Source: Liolophura sinensis
Taxonomy: Eukaryota > Mollusca > Polyplacophora > Chitonida > Chitonidae
Length of the DNA stretch: 60,000 nucleotides
Reading direction: 5' to 3'
Assembly (NCBI RefSeq): GCF_032854445.1
Contig: NC_088301.1
Span: forward strand, 45,815,116-45,875,115
Shown piece after piece: positions 11,340-23,310 of the stretch. Both the position numbers and the translations under genes were made by a program. A model generated the notes under the pieces. It worked only from the letters and a program-made list of their open reading frames with translations, ran no database searches and was not told the origin of the DNA. Within the stretch, counting starts at the first letter, position 1, and every line of letters starts with the position of its first letter.

Positions 11340-12011
11340 GGAGTTCAAAATATGAATATAAAGAAACCAGAAGATTTACAGTAAGTATATTCCTACCATA
11401 TCAAGTTCACAGTTATATATGTAGACTGAAATAAGGACCATGTAAACCACGACGTATAACGTACGTATATATACATCCATATTGGGCAGGTAAAACATTT
11501 GTTAGAGACAGATAATTAAATATACCGTACTAGGTCATCGGACAGTACCTCCCCCATCCGGGCGGAATTCTGTCTTCCAGGATAGCAAAATGTCGCGTGG
11601 ACAAAGCTTGTAATATTTCACGGCAGGCATTTCTATGTAACCTTTAACCTCCTCGGGAAAACTGGATCCGGGTTTCTCCTCTTAAGAAGTTCCACCCTGT
11701 GAGAATTGAATGAAAACGCGGGGAAATGAGCTGTGATTTTGTGCTACATTCTTGGGTATAGTATAGTATAAAGGCCGCTGTTGGTTTTGACTGTAGAGGA
11801 AAGGTTACAAATTCTATAGGTCATTCAGAAAGGATTTATAACTAAATTAGCTCTGTTTCATGCGTAGTTTAGGCTTCCCTAATAATGTGTATTTTTCCGC
11901 GTTTGTACTATACGATTAAGTTGCACTACCAGAAAGTTTAATAGTTAATAAAAGATACATTTAAATGCAATGCAGTCCATTTTTCTTCATCCAAACAAAA
12001 GCCCTGAAATT
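11340..12011. other. Non-coding stretch downstream of the HIT-like gene
   Basis: No gene or repeat recognised. It lies beyond the probable poly(A) signal of the minus-strand gene at 12012-12017. Confidence 0.4.
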
Positions 12012-12017
12012 TTTATT
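12012..12017 (-). terminator. Probable poly(A) signal of the HIT-like gene
   Basis: AATAAA on the minus strand, about 150 bases after the stop codon at 12169-12171. Confidence 0.5.
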
Positions 12018-12168
12018 GTTCAAACATTGCAAGAAGGTTCCAAACAGAACGTATTCCACATTGTGCACACGGATAAACCTGCATCTTTCATATAATAAAT
12101 GAGGCCAATAGTTAAAGTTTGTTCACACAGTAAGAGTGCATCGTGATAAAATACCTCTATCCGAGATT

Positions 12169-13007
12169 CTAACAGGACACACTCAATCGTACCTCAGTGA
12201 ACAAATCGCCTGTAATTCTTAAAGACAAAGACAAATACACAGCATCTGCTCCTTTGTTCAGGCAGTNNNNNNNNNNNNNNNNNNNNNNNNNNNNNNNNNN
12301 NNNNNNNNNNNNNNNNNNNNNNNNNNNNNNNNNNNNNNNNNNNNNNNNNNNNNNNNNNNNNNNNNNNNNNNNNNNNNNNNNNNNNNNNNNNNNNNNNNNN
12401 NNNNNNNNNNNNNNNNNNNNNNNNNNNNNNNNNNNNNNNNNNNNNNNNNNNNNNNNNNNNNNNNNNAGAGTATCTTGATTGAGTTTAAATCCGAGACGAG
12501 GAAGAGAATTGTGCCATACGAGTTCCATCACAGATGCTGGTAACTTTTCCTGTTGGCGTTGTTTGTCAACTTTTCCAATGGCATCCAGGTCTTGTTGAAG
12601 GTAAGAGGTGAAAGGATACTCCCGAACATTAAGAACATAGTCTTTTGGATCTCGGCTCGCCTTCCATTGTTTTGTTACATTGTTTTTGGATAAGATGACA
12701 TTTTCGTTTAGGAAAATCTCAACGTATTTATTTTGATCCACACAAAGGTGCCCGTGGAAATGTTGGCGATCGGAGATCCATGAACCACGGTGAAGCGAAA
12801 ATATCGCATTTGTGATACTTTTTTCTTGACAGAACTTATTGACATCACATATCAGTTGATATTCGTCTTGCTCAGTTCTTTTCTTTTCCCAGTCATTAAA
12901 AGTATACTCGCCTGTTTTCGCAGGAACACAAAATGTGGTCTTGGGGTAGGAATGTCAAACGCCACTTTGTACTTTAGTAAACCCTCACAACTAAGAAATG
13001 TCGACAT
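12169..13007 (-). CDS. HIT-like protein, single exon, gap and frameshift
   Basis: The minus-strand ATG at 13007 opens MSTFLSCEGLLKYKVAFDIP-PRPHFVF. A one-base shift near 12925 then leads into PAKTGEYTFNDWEK-. A long uninterrupted frame follows, with HRGSWISDRQHFHGHLCVD (about 12740-12800), KYVEIFLNEN, KQWKASRDPKDYVLNVREYP and VWHNSLPRLGFKLN. The 200-N gap interrupts this, and the frame resumes to end in ADAVYLSLSLRITGDLF-. Allowing for the gap the protein would be about 280 residues. The FHGHLC His-x-His block after a SW-SDRQ stretch resembles HIT-like (histidine triad superfamily) proteins of unknown role in invertebrates; this is recognition from memory. The frameshift may be a sequencing error in a T run or a genuine lesion. 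The gene is intronless and lies between the two copies of a local duplication. Confidence 0.55.
12267..12466. other. Assembly gap, 200 N
   Basis: Exactly 200 unknown bases, a typical placeholder length, so the true distance is not known. It falls inside the HIT-like coding region. Confidence 0.99.
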
Positions 13008-13289
13008 ATTCGAAGCGTTGTAACGAAAACTTTTCTAAACCGGATCTATCGGTGTATATATGCTTTGCTCACCTCTGATGGTAAATTCCTTGTGCTAAGG
13101 TTTCACCTCCTATTTATAGGATTTATTGACGATTTACTGACGTAACAGTAAAAACCCATCGTATCAAAACTTTCATTTTCGCTTTGGCCTAAACCTGATT
13201 GGCTGTATATATATATATATATATACCCCTACAACAGCTGGTAAGATATCATTCTGCCCTCATCTATGCAATAAACATTTGACAGTGTT

Positions 13290-14225
13290 TGTACATTAAG
13301 TTGCACCTCGCCTTCTCTCGTAAGAAGATCTCAGAATTTGTTCACTGTAAACATAAACATTACAATAATGTGTTTGTGTTTGTATTCGGTCATTCTTTGT
13401 AAATTGGAATTTCCAACTGTTATCAGGGTCGTACATTTTGGATAAGTGATATGAGACATTCTTTACTTTTTAAACTGCGGAGATCACAAAGAGCTTTCAG
13501 AAAGCAGATTAAACGGTCAATACACTAAACTCTGACTGGGTTAAAAATATTACATTAGAATGGGACTAGATTCAGTTTCAGTTTCGGTTTATATGTAGAA
13601 AGCAGACAAAGAATATTGATTATCATTGGCGAAACAAAAATGTCTACGGGTTTGTCATAAATTTTAAATACTATGAAGGTGCGTGGTTTTCCTGAAGTGC
13701 ACTTTAATAGATAAAGCTACTTAACACTAAAACCAAACCCAGACTGGTAAATTGTATGATTTCATTAATTTTTTTGTTTAGGCCTATTTATCTATTCGAT
13801 TATTGCTTAAGGCCGTGGGAAGAAACCGGACAGATCCACCTACGACTGGGGAGGATGCCAACATGAGCTGGACTTGAACTCACAGCTACCGCACTGGTCA
13901 GAGTCTGATTTACATTTGAGAGCATGTTTAGGCTCGATATCAGTTTTCCTCAAGCAACACTTCACAAAAGCATGTATAAATAGTTGAAAGCAAAATTACT
14001 TATATATATATATAAGCCAACATTTTTTTTTCTTATTTTATTATTCACATCGGACAAGAAAATTCAGACAAGTATCATATGAATATATATGAATTTATTT
14101 GTAAACAAGTGAGACTAAACAGTCTTTCTACGCAACTGACACACCGCATATAGAAATATTTGAATAATCGCAATATAAAAAAGTGAATCAATGCAGAAGA
14201 GCGACGACAAGCAGTGTGATACCTG
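13290..14225 (+). repeat. Local duplication, right copy
   Basis: Homologous to 270-900 followed by 10990-11335. A truncated family 1 SINE at about 13800-13910 occupies the same place as the copy split at 1205/10684. This copy lacks the large interruption and roughly 250 bases present at 10736-10990. Confidence 0.75.
13800..13910 (+). repeat. SINE-like family 1, truncated copy in duplication
   Basis: GAAACCGGACAGA, ACGACTGGGGAGGATGCCAA, CATGAGCTGGACTTGAACTC and CCGCACTGGTCAGAG match the middle of family 1. Confidence 0.65.
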
Positions 14226-14490
14226 GTAAGTGATAACACGGTGAAATCCAGCCTCTTGTTAGTTTTGTGTAATACTTAGGACTTAATTCTAACCGTTTTC
14301 ACAAATGTTTAAATATCAGAAACCCATATATCCCCCAGCGCTATCGCTAAGGTGAAATACACAAAAAACAAAAATAGCAGGAGTTTCAGCTCTGGATGTA
14401 CCCATACTGTCTAATAAATGGGTTTTTTTCTGGAGAGGGGAGGGGGTCAGATTGTTACCCTTTAAGAATTTACATGATCAGTTACGAAAA

Positions 14491-14600
14491 CACCCTAACT
14501 GAGACAAAGTCACAAGAGGTCTGGTTTAACCGGTTACGTGTGACCATTTGCCAACTACCACAAGGTTGTCGCCGCTCTGGTTTTATTCTCTGTGCTGTAG
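14491..14600 (+). repeat. Dispersed repeat family 3, copy 1
   Basis: CCCTAACTGAG, TCACAAGAGGTC, GGTTACGTGTGACCATTTGC, CCAACTA-CACA and CGCTCTGGTTTTATTCTC recur at 27961-28072 and, reversed, at 32281-32385. Non-coding, probably a short non-autonomous element. Confidence 0.65.
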
Positions 14601-17600
14601 TCTTTCATATTTTATGGATTATCTTTGGCACACCATAGTTTCGAACTGACAACTTGTGACGATTTTCTCATTTTTTCTTCACTTAAGGCAGTCAGTTTTT
14701 TTATTCCGGCTGTTCATTGATAGGTTTAAAGCCTAGCAACGTTGCCTAGCACCATGGTTTAGTCACAACTAGGCAGTGATGTTAGTTGCAATGTTTTCTA
14801 CGCCTTACACTGGTACAGAAGTACTCAAAGTAATATTATAGTTGACATACATTCACATTATACAATAGACGGCCTGGCATTAGTCTAACAACATCCCGGC
14901 AGTAAGAAAATAAGGTATATCTGTGTTTAGCTTCTATTTGAATGAATATAGGGCTGTATAGGACTTGTCATATATAGTGAGGGATAGATAGGATAACATC
15001 TAGCCTCTATGTAAAGGCTACATACACACAAATCAAACCGACTAATTAACAGCTTTAATACTGTTTATATCTGTAGACTCCAGTGTATTTTAGGTCATAA
15101 GTGACCGGGTGGTTTAAAGCGCTGGTTCACAGTATAGTGTCTCTCTAATGTTGTCAGAGTTTCAAAAAATCTTCATATCGGTGTCTCTGACATAATGCTT
15201 GCCAGTATAGCTTATAGATTTCCACCCGCCATATAAATGACAGTTTCCGTGAAACTAGAAGAGTTTATCATGCATTAAATACGTTGACGAGATTCCAACT
15301 CAGAGTTTTTGGAATCTTTACTAAGTGTTGCATTCTTAATTTCACCGTTGTAGTAATACATGAATGGTTAATGTAAAAGCATTATAGGTGAAAATCATAC
15401 ATTGCAGCAACGAAAATAATTTGAAAAAATGGGCAAATGAAAAAAAATTCATGATCATCACTGATAAAAACTAATCACGTGAATGTTCTGCAGAATACAA
15501 ATATACGTGAAAGAACTGATATACATTTAATATTGTATGTCTAGTCGCTTATACAACTTCGTGTAGCCTGAAAACATACCATTAGTCATTCAAATATCGC
15601 TATTTCCGCTTTTGACATGGTACGTTATTGAAGGCAAGCCAGATCCGGTATCCGTAGAAAAACGGGGTACCTCGATAAGTTTTTGCCTTATTCTCTATAT
15701 TTTCGATCACTTTTTTAAATGTAAATTATTAATTCACATCTGCACTCGTACCAGAAATTCTCATGCGAACGCCAAGAATTGCTTTTGTTGTTTTGAGAGT
15801 ATATTTAGGGTGGAAAGCTTTTTTCAAAGGCTAATGTGATAACTATATACAGACAGAATCGAGATTTTGACACCGACGCCACACTGATAACCCTCTGTTG
15901 TTGATGATTATACTTATGTATTAGATAAATGTGTGAGATCCATGTGTAAGCACGTGCATGTGTCAACTACAAATTTATTCCGGGAGCTCGTCCTCCAGTG
16001 TAAGCTTTGTAATTAACGTTTCCTCTGCATAAGGCATTTGCTAGTACCTTTCCATTGCCAAATCAAAGACACCTACAATTCAAACGAAAGCAAAACCTCT
16101 AATCAGCAGGAAATTACCTACGACAAGTGTCGCGCTTGCTTAAATTCGGAACCCTGGTTTCGGACTCACTATATGATATTTTAGAACCTTATGGTGTGTT
16201 CCGGTGTAATACTGACCTTCTGTAGTGCTTGTGAAGAGCATAATTTAATGAGAAACCTTTGTGATTTTGAAATAATGTATAAGCATAGTGTACCATAATA
16301 CAAGCTAACAACTGTTGAAGTTAAAGCTGCTGAAAACAATGCTTGTTATCACCATCTGTCTTTTTTCCATCCGTTTAACCTTGTATGTGATGTCCTTGGT
16401 AACTTGCAAAAGAATATCTTGAGGCTACCTCATTCTGGCAAGAGAAATGACGACTTGAAATATTTATTCCCTAGTTTTATTCACTTCCGTCTGTACGTGT
16501 GTGATTTCCAACAACCTTCTTATAACATTCGTTAGTAATACCAGATAACAGAGATAAAATTCTTATATATTAATTAGACAGGCAATTAAAGGTAGGAGAC
16601 ATTTTTAAAATCAAGGGTTATAAAAAGCCCACCTGTGTGTACCACTTGATACGCTTCGGTTCATTTTTATACTTTACACGGTCACGATATAAACCCAGGT
16701 TCACCGCGCCTATCTCACATTTACCTGTATGGGGTCTAGAGCACACCTTAGTTAAGGCCGCTATAAATGAGCTGATGATTACAGGTAAGTCTTTGAAACT
16801 ATATAGCAGCTCAAAGCGTAAAATGTCTCGCCTTTTACGATTATCTGTACAATGACAATGGAATTTACTTAGCACATGGGAATGATCTAAACACAGATGT
16901 AGTATCTGGAAAGAAAACAATGTAGGTTGACATAGACTATTGTCAACATCAGTTCTCATTTATAACATCTATCATTTGATGTCCACTATGCCTATCAGAT
17001 GATACCCATGTTTATAGACCTGACATAGGCATCTGCATATGCACAATTTACCTCGACGGGAGTACAAGTTGTATGCGGTTGAAGCATGTATGTAACGTAA
17101 GATTTGGCCCATACCATCCGTTACATGGCTATATAGCATTGTCAACGTAGTCTTAGCAAATGAATTAGGACAAATATCTATTATGAAAGTCAAGATCAGT
17201 ATGCAGAAAGGGTTTTAGATAAGGTTAAGTTTATAGCGGCTATATGTACGTCGGTACACCTTTTATAATCTATACAGTACACACGCGTGTGGCATAATTT
17301 AATCATGAAGAATTAGAGCTACCCACGAGAGGTTTCTACGTTGCTATACGCCAGTATATGTTAAGAGTAATCGACATCAATTAATTATGTCCTTCGCGTG
17401 ATTGACCTTTTGTATAGGCAACTGATAAAAAAGGTGGACAATCTCGAATTTTTAAGCTGGATAGTTTCTACAGCTCAAAGGCTCCGTAGTGTGAGACAGA
17501 TTTTTAAGGTACACAGGCATCCTTGTTCTGCAGCTGAAGAAGAGCATTGAAAATTGTTTTTATGAACACGTTCATAACTACACCTTCAGGAGACACAATG

Positions 17601-18990
17601 GAACATGGTGCAAACATTTTGTGTTTTGCCTATGTGTACCTGTATTTAACTCGCACATGTAGTCATATTTCTGTATGTCAACACAGGTGTAATCGACGTA
17701 CATGTATGGTTACTGTGTAGGTTTACCTCGTCTTACAACCTTTATACGGACTGATCATGAATTTGTAGATAAATATTCTTTCTAATACAATAGCTTCACT
17801 GTTTATATATCCTTAGCTTAAATGTTTTTTTTTTCAGAATCTTGAGATAGTTGTATTGTAAATACTAGTCAGGTCATTAAAACCACTCATTCGTCGGAAT
17901 GCATCCACAGATTTGTTTAAAAAGGTTGTGTTTGTCTGTGGTCATCTTGTCGGTAACACACAGGCTAGTGTTAATTGCCTTGTGTTTAATGCCGCCGAGT
18001 CAGAGAATAATTTAAGCCCTGCGACACTGTGATGGGTTTCAAGCACGAAGTCCAAGATATGAAACAGATTAAACTGCGTTAAGCTCCATAAGTAAGTTTT
18101 TACAATCTGTCTTCAAAGGAATTCTGAGCGTTTATCTTAGTTCAAACTAATTAATAATTAATTAGTTATCCTAAGCTCACTTGTAATCTAATCGATAACG
18201 CCTGTAATCAATTAAAGGTTGTAGTATCCATGAGTCAGTGTGCGGTGGCAATTTGTCAGTGTTTCATAACAGGGTATTTAATTGTCATTCTCATATTCTG
18301 TTTCATTTCGCAGAATAACACATTGTAGAGGAAATCCTAGTTTACATTTCATCCACATAACTGTGTCACGATAAATCCTCCACTTAAAATTTCTGCATGG
18401 TTGGGTCATTTGAGGTTAAGTGTGTGCTTATGTTTAAAAACAGTGGCCTGGGGGTGGTATTTTTTAGGATCATAAATATAGACGATAGTGCGTCTATATC
18501 ACAGCAATGTTGTCAAATAATATGAATAGCGATTAACAGTATATATTAAGTGTTAATTTGTGTATAAATATGATTCTATATCTGGTCTAGAAATTCTGCT
18601 TATTTCTGCATACATACCGTGTAATTATAGTAGTTAATTGCTATACACAATACGAAGAAGCTGTCCGTGTAGAAAAACAGAAAGTTGTATTGAAAACTGA
18701 TTCATACCATACTAACCCCTATATGTTTCATTTGCATGTATAGATGTCCTTGTGTTTAGACACAAGTGATGTGAAGTAGCGCACGTATATATGTAGAGGC
18801 CCAACAAATTATAGCTAATATATATAGTAATTGTAAATGGTGACTTACCTCGCCTTTTAAATCAGATTTTAGTTAGGCCCTACTGTCTCTCAACTTTGAG
18901 CTCTATGTGTCATTGTAATTATATTTTTTGTATAATTTAATTAATGCCCTTAAGTCAGATTATTCTGACTCAAAGTAATCTAATATACTT
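14601..18990. other. Long non-coding stretch
   Basis: AT-rich sequence with only short random ORFs on both strands. No splice-supported exon, repeat array or RNA gene recognised. Confidence 0.5.
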
Positions 18991-19142
18991 TAGGTGCGAC
19001 AAACCAGTGGCCTGTGGGTCGGTCAAATTTTTGACAACCCATCTTTTAACGTACGCAGTTCACTCTACGAGAGACTAAAGCGCGCATCGACAATGAGTTT
19101 TCGCGACATCTCGAAACTATTGCAGATTTACGCTTTTTTTCA

Positions 19143-19180
19143 GGGTGGGGTGGAGTGTGGTGGGGTGGGATGTGGTGGGG
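19143..19180 (+). other. G-rich tract, possible G-quadruplex
   Basis: Runs GGG, GGGG, GGGG, GGG and GGGG are separated by T or short GT-rich loops, in an otherwise AT-rich region. The guanines are all on the plus strand. Confidence 0.5.
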
Positions 19181-19658
19181 TGTTTTGTTGCGTGGTTTTG
19201 CAAATTTTGACCATGCTTAACTTTTCTTGTACATATTTTATTCGTAAATATATTTGTACTTGTGTATGATGAACTTTTCGGTGTCAGGTTATGTCAGGGG
19301 AACTAAGATAACAAGTTCGGTCAGTTGTGTCCATCAGTAAGTCTTTAGTAACAAAAAAAAAACTCACATCGCGGGCATGCAAAATGTAACATGCATTGAG
19401 TCAAAGATGAGTCAGTGATGTAACACGGATTCCGGAGCTCCTTGAGTGCGTTGCAGGTACAGGATAGACATCCTTGCGGGAAGAGCGAAACAACATGAAC
19501 GGACATTCCCATTCAGAACTCTTCTGGCGTTTCCGTTAGACCGTTCAAACCACTTGAGGAAAAGTTAAGAATGGCTTATTCCTTGAAGGATTTCCGTACC
19601 TAATGTATGTCTTCTGTACGAAAATTATGTATATATTGTACGTATGTGTTTTGTTCGC

Positions 19659-19702
19659 TTGTTGTTTGTTTGTTTGTTTGTTTTTGTTTGTTTTGTTTTT
19701 TT
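19659..19702 (+). repeat. (GTTT)n-like simple repeat
   Basis: Imperfect GTTT/T-rich run. No gene context. Confidence 0.8.
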
Positions 19703-20828
19703 GCCAATGAATAAATAAATAATCTTAAATAGCGTTTTCATTTGAATAATGAAATTGCATGTGTTTACACTGAAATGTTACGTTCTTCTTTTGTCATGAG
19801 CGCTTACTGGTTCAAGATGGAGTAATTTTGCAGTTGGTGTTTGTATTCGACAAAATTTAAACTCGCTATGTACATTTTGAGGAATGAATATCATAGTTAT
19901 CATAGAATTTCGGTGTAGATAAATAGAAAACCTAGAAAACAACAATTATAGGTCGTGTACTAATACCCATCATCTGTTTGAAGACAGATAAGTTTTGTTA
20001 ACTACATTGTATATGCATATATTATTGGTATATTGTATATACCAATAAAACACTAAGATGAGTAAAAGAAGGCATTTTTAAGAAACGGTTGAACAGTTTG
20101 CTAGAGGCATATCCAGCGATTCCCTCATGATGTATAAGGAACCCACATCACAGGTTCACTGTGCCTATATAACAAGTGTATGGAAAAATTTAATGTCCCT
20201 ATTTCATCTATTTATTTTGCCTTCAACAAAAACGTACCCTACTTCTTATATAAATTTGCGTCAGGATTTTCAACGTTTAGGGTATGTATGCTAAGTCCCG
20301 AAAGCAAATTTCACTAAAGAGCATAGACCAGGGATGGGATAAAACAAAAGAGAAATCAGAAAGAGATAGGAATGGGTTAAAATAAGGCTAAGGGCTATGT
20401 TTTTATTACTGCCTGATTGCCAGGGAAGATAGATGCGCCAAGGAACTAAATAAATCGCGCTCTAGTATGTCTGTCATTGTCTTCCCCGTCTGGAGGTCTC
20501 AACTCAGTCACGCACATAAAGCTATAACAGTTTTTACTGCATGATCTTATATATGGCTCGTCTATCAAGGTAATATCTTTTTAATCGAATTCGATGAAAA
20601 GGTTTAAGCTTAACAAAGTGATTGATAATAAATGGCAGTCACAGATAACTTGAAGGTCGAAATTTTGTGGTTGTTAACCGCTGAATTCAAATGTATATGG
20701 AGAACAAGCTTTGGCTTTTGTATACTATTTATTCTCTCAGCGATAACTGACTGCTTCATAGTTTGGTTTTGTGCAGAAAAATAAACTTTGAATGACTTTA
20801 CTGACACAAATTCTTACGATAAAGTTCA

Positions 20829-20896
20829 TGGGCCGATTCCAAAAAGATACTTTTCTGACATAAGTTTAAATTTGAAATATGATTTTAGAGCTGGTC
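20829..20896 (+). repeat. MITE-like family 4, partial copy
   Basis: GGGCCGATTCCA, TTTCTGACATAAGT and TGATTTTAGAGCT match the left half of the foldback at 59680-59905. Confidence 0.5.
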
Positions 20897-21693
20897 GCTA
20901 GAATTTGAAATTTCGTTTAGATTAGTCTATCAGATTGTGCTCATGTTTCCTCTGCAATGGATATCGGGTATACGCTTAGCAGCAGGCCATTTTACTTAGT
21001 GAGGCCTTTAAGTCCTTTCCCACATCATCGTAATAATGTCTCCGTTATGCCAATAAACCTTACCGATTGTTAAACATCTCGCACATCATCTGTGGAAATC
21101 ATCCGAGCCGTACAACAGACGATTACAGTTTTAAGCACGCGGGAAATGCACTATGATACCAGATGTTAATCTTTATATGAAATGTATTTATATGTCTTCA
21201 CGCTCAGTGGACCGTATGGTCTTGTTTGTATGTATACAACGAGTGACATTTGGGTTCGAAAATTGTGCTTTCTCGAGTATCGAAGTTTCTCCGAATATTG
21301 TAGTTGTTGAAAGCTAAACGTAAAAAAGGGGAAAATCGTGGAAGGCAAAAATAGTCGATACAAAGTGGACTGCACATAACCACAATAACGCGATTCCATG
21401 TGCGTTGGATTACGGTTGATCATCTAATTTACATCAAAGCTCATTTACATCGTATTGTTCAACCCCTCTTGGAGTTAACTAAACAAGTGCCAACCGCCAA
21501 TAAATTGCAGTGGTTGAAGCATCCACTGTGAGGAGTGGTTTAGAATTGTACAGTTTCGAAACCACTAAAGAAATAAGGAAAAAGAATGGAAAAACAAAAA
21601 GTCGATACAAATTCGTCCACAAGTGAGAAATAAAGTGGGAAACTTAAGTTCATCGTTGCAGTTTATCTTGACAAGAAAAGACAAGTGAGAAGC

Positions 21694-21765
21694 GAGCCGT
21701 GGCTCAGTGCGTATGGTTCGCTATGCCAAAGCAGGCGTATTTAATCCCAGCCTTGGGTATAGAAT
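21694..21765 (+). repeat. tRNA-like SINE head
   Basis: GAGCCGTGGCTCAGTGCGTA resembles a tRNA start and A box, and TTTAATCCCAGCC a degenerate B box. The cloverleaf is incomplete, so it is not a working tRNA gene. Confidence 0.45.
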
Positions 21766-22198
21766 CTCTCATTGTTTGTTGGCCGTGGATTTTAGATGTC
21801 CCGCTTTGTAATGTTGGGTCATACTTTAATAAAGTAAACCAGATTCCAGTAAACAAACTGCCATCTTAATGAGTACAGTATTGTCAGACATTGACAAGCT
21901 TGAATTGTCAGTCGACAACTGACCAAGACTAGGAATACACACCATATATTGTCGAGATTCCAGTGAGTATCCAACGACATTCACTAGAGAATTACTTATA
22001 CAAATATCACGCTCTGGTCTGAATCTCCTGCTGTTGACTTATTCTCGCTGCTTCATTTCTGGACTGAAATCTTTTGAGCTATTAAAGTGATTTGATTAGT
22101 AAACGATGGATTAAATTTTCCCGATTTCGACAGAATGTTGCAGTGTCATTGAAATAATTCCTATGATTCTCCAAATTTATGAACTGCAACTCAACTCG

Positions 22199-22390
22199 GG
22201 ACGAGCGATAAACGGACAAGTCAAGATTTAGACGAGATTCAGGAACAGCGCGACATTCTGAAGAGTTTCGTGTGCCATTTATTTTAAAAAGCGAGATTTA
22301 GAGAATGGGGCGTTCTGTACCTCACATTAAATCTCGATCGCTCGTCCAAATCTCGCGCAGTCCTTTCTGCCTCTTCAGAATGTCGTCTCT
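22199..22390. repeat. Foldback region with several inverted words
   Basis: CGACATTCTGAAGAG (22251) pairs with CTCTTCAGAATGTCG (22371). GACGAGCGAT (22200) pairs with ATCGCTCGTC (22337). GCGAGATTT occurs in both senses. The pairs cross rather than nest, so this is not a simple hairpin. Confidence 0.5.
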
Positions 22391-23092
22391 TAAAACTGAA
22401 AGCTAGATCAGAGGAGAGGTAAAGTGATTAGTACCGAAGGAGACATCCATAAAATATATGATTTTCTCTTCATTTCGTTCTACTGAGTGGTATCTTGGCA
22501 TTGAAAACATACACAACACTTTCTGAAAAGGTGTAACACACCAGGTTTCATATTTTTCTTGATGCATCACGTCTTATAGATGTGGCTATAGTACCGGATG
22601 CCCCTAAGACATGTCAAGTACATTATTTGTTTACATCTTCCTTAATTCATAATATCCAGATAGAGTGACCGGCCTATTCTCCATCTTTTTTTCATTCTGA
22701 TAAATGTTTTAAGAATTACATAGTAGGAATGAAGTTTCGAAGCCGTTGGCGCATAACAAACCCACACGCGTCCTTTGTATAAGTGGATCAACCAATTACT
22801 GTAACGCGACTAAATAACACAAGGGCTATATATAGACCTTTAATTACTTAATTCAAAGGGCTCTTCGAAACAGAACTTCACGATTGATCCTGACAGTCAG
22901 TGTTTGTCACATCCAGACACTTCTGTACGTCCTTTTTTATCCTTGATATCACATGTAATTAGATCATTGTTTGTTAATAACGACTTTCATAAGGTGTTAC
23001 CAACGTGTCAAGTGATATTAATTAGAATCGAACATATAGCACCTCACTTAATTGTGATAGTAATCTACACTCAAAAAATATAATTGGTTAAC

Positions 23093-23291
23093 TTTAACAG
23101 AAAGTCTACTGTGTGAGTGATGCTAGAATGTATTCTGTTATAACACAATATTGTGTCATATTCAACATAATATATGTTTAGTCTGTTAGAATCGTTATGT
23201 TGAACTGATGGAATAGGTGTGCTATATTTAACAGAATAATCTGCTGCAGTTACAGAGTAAATAATATAATCACTCAGACTTTTCTGTTAAA
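23093..23291. repeat. MITE-like foldback
   Basis: The left arm TTTAACAGAAAGTCT then TGAGTGAT (23093-23121) is inverted at 23269-23291 (ATCACTCAGAC then TTTTCTGTTAAA). The interior is AT-rich with further TTTAACAGA words. No coding capacity. Confidence 0.65.
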
Positions 23292-23310
23292 TTTAACAGA
23301 GTATTGTAAA

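Noticed and set aside
12197-12478. Plus-strand ORF across the N gap
   Set aside because: Most of it is unknown sequence, and it is antisense to the HIT-like gene, which has protein-like blocks on both sides.
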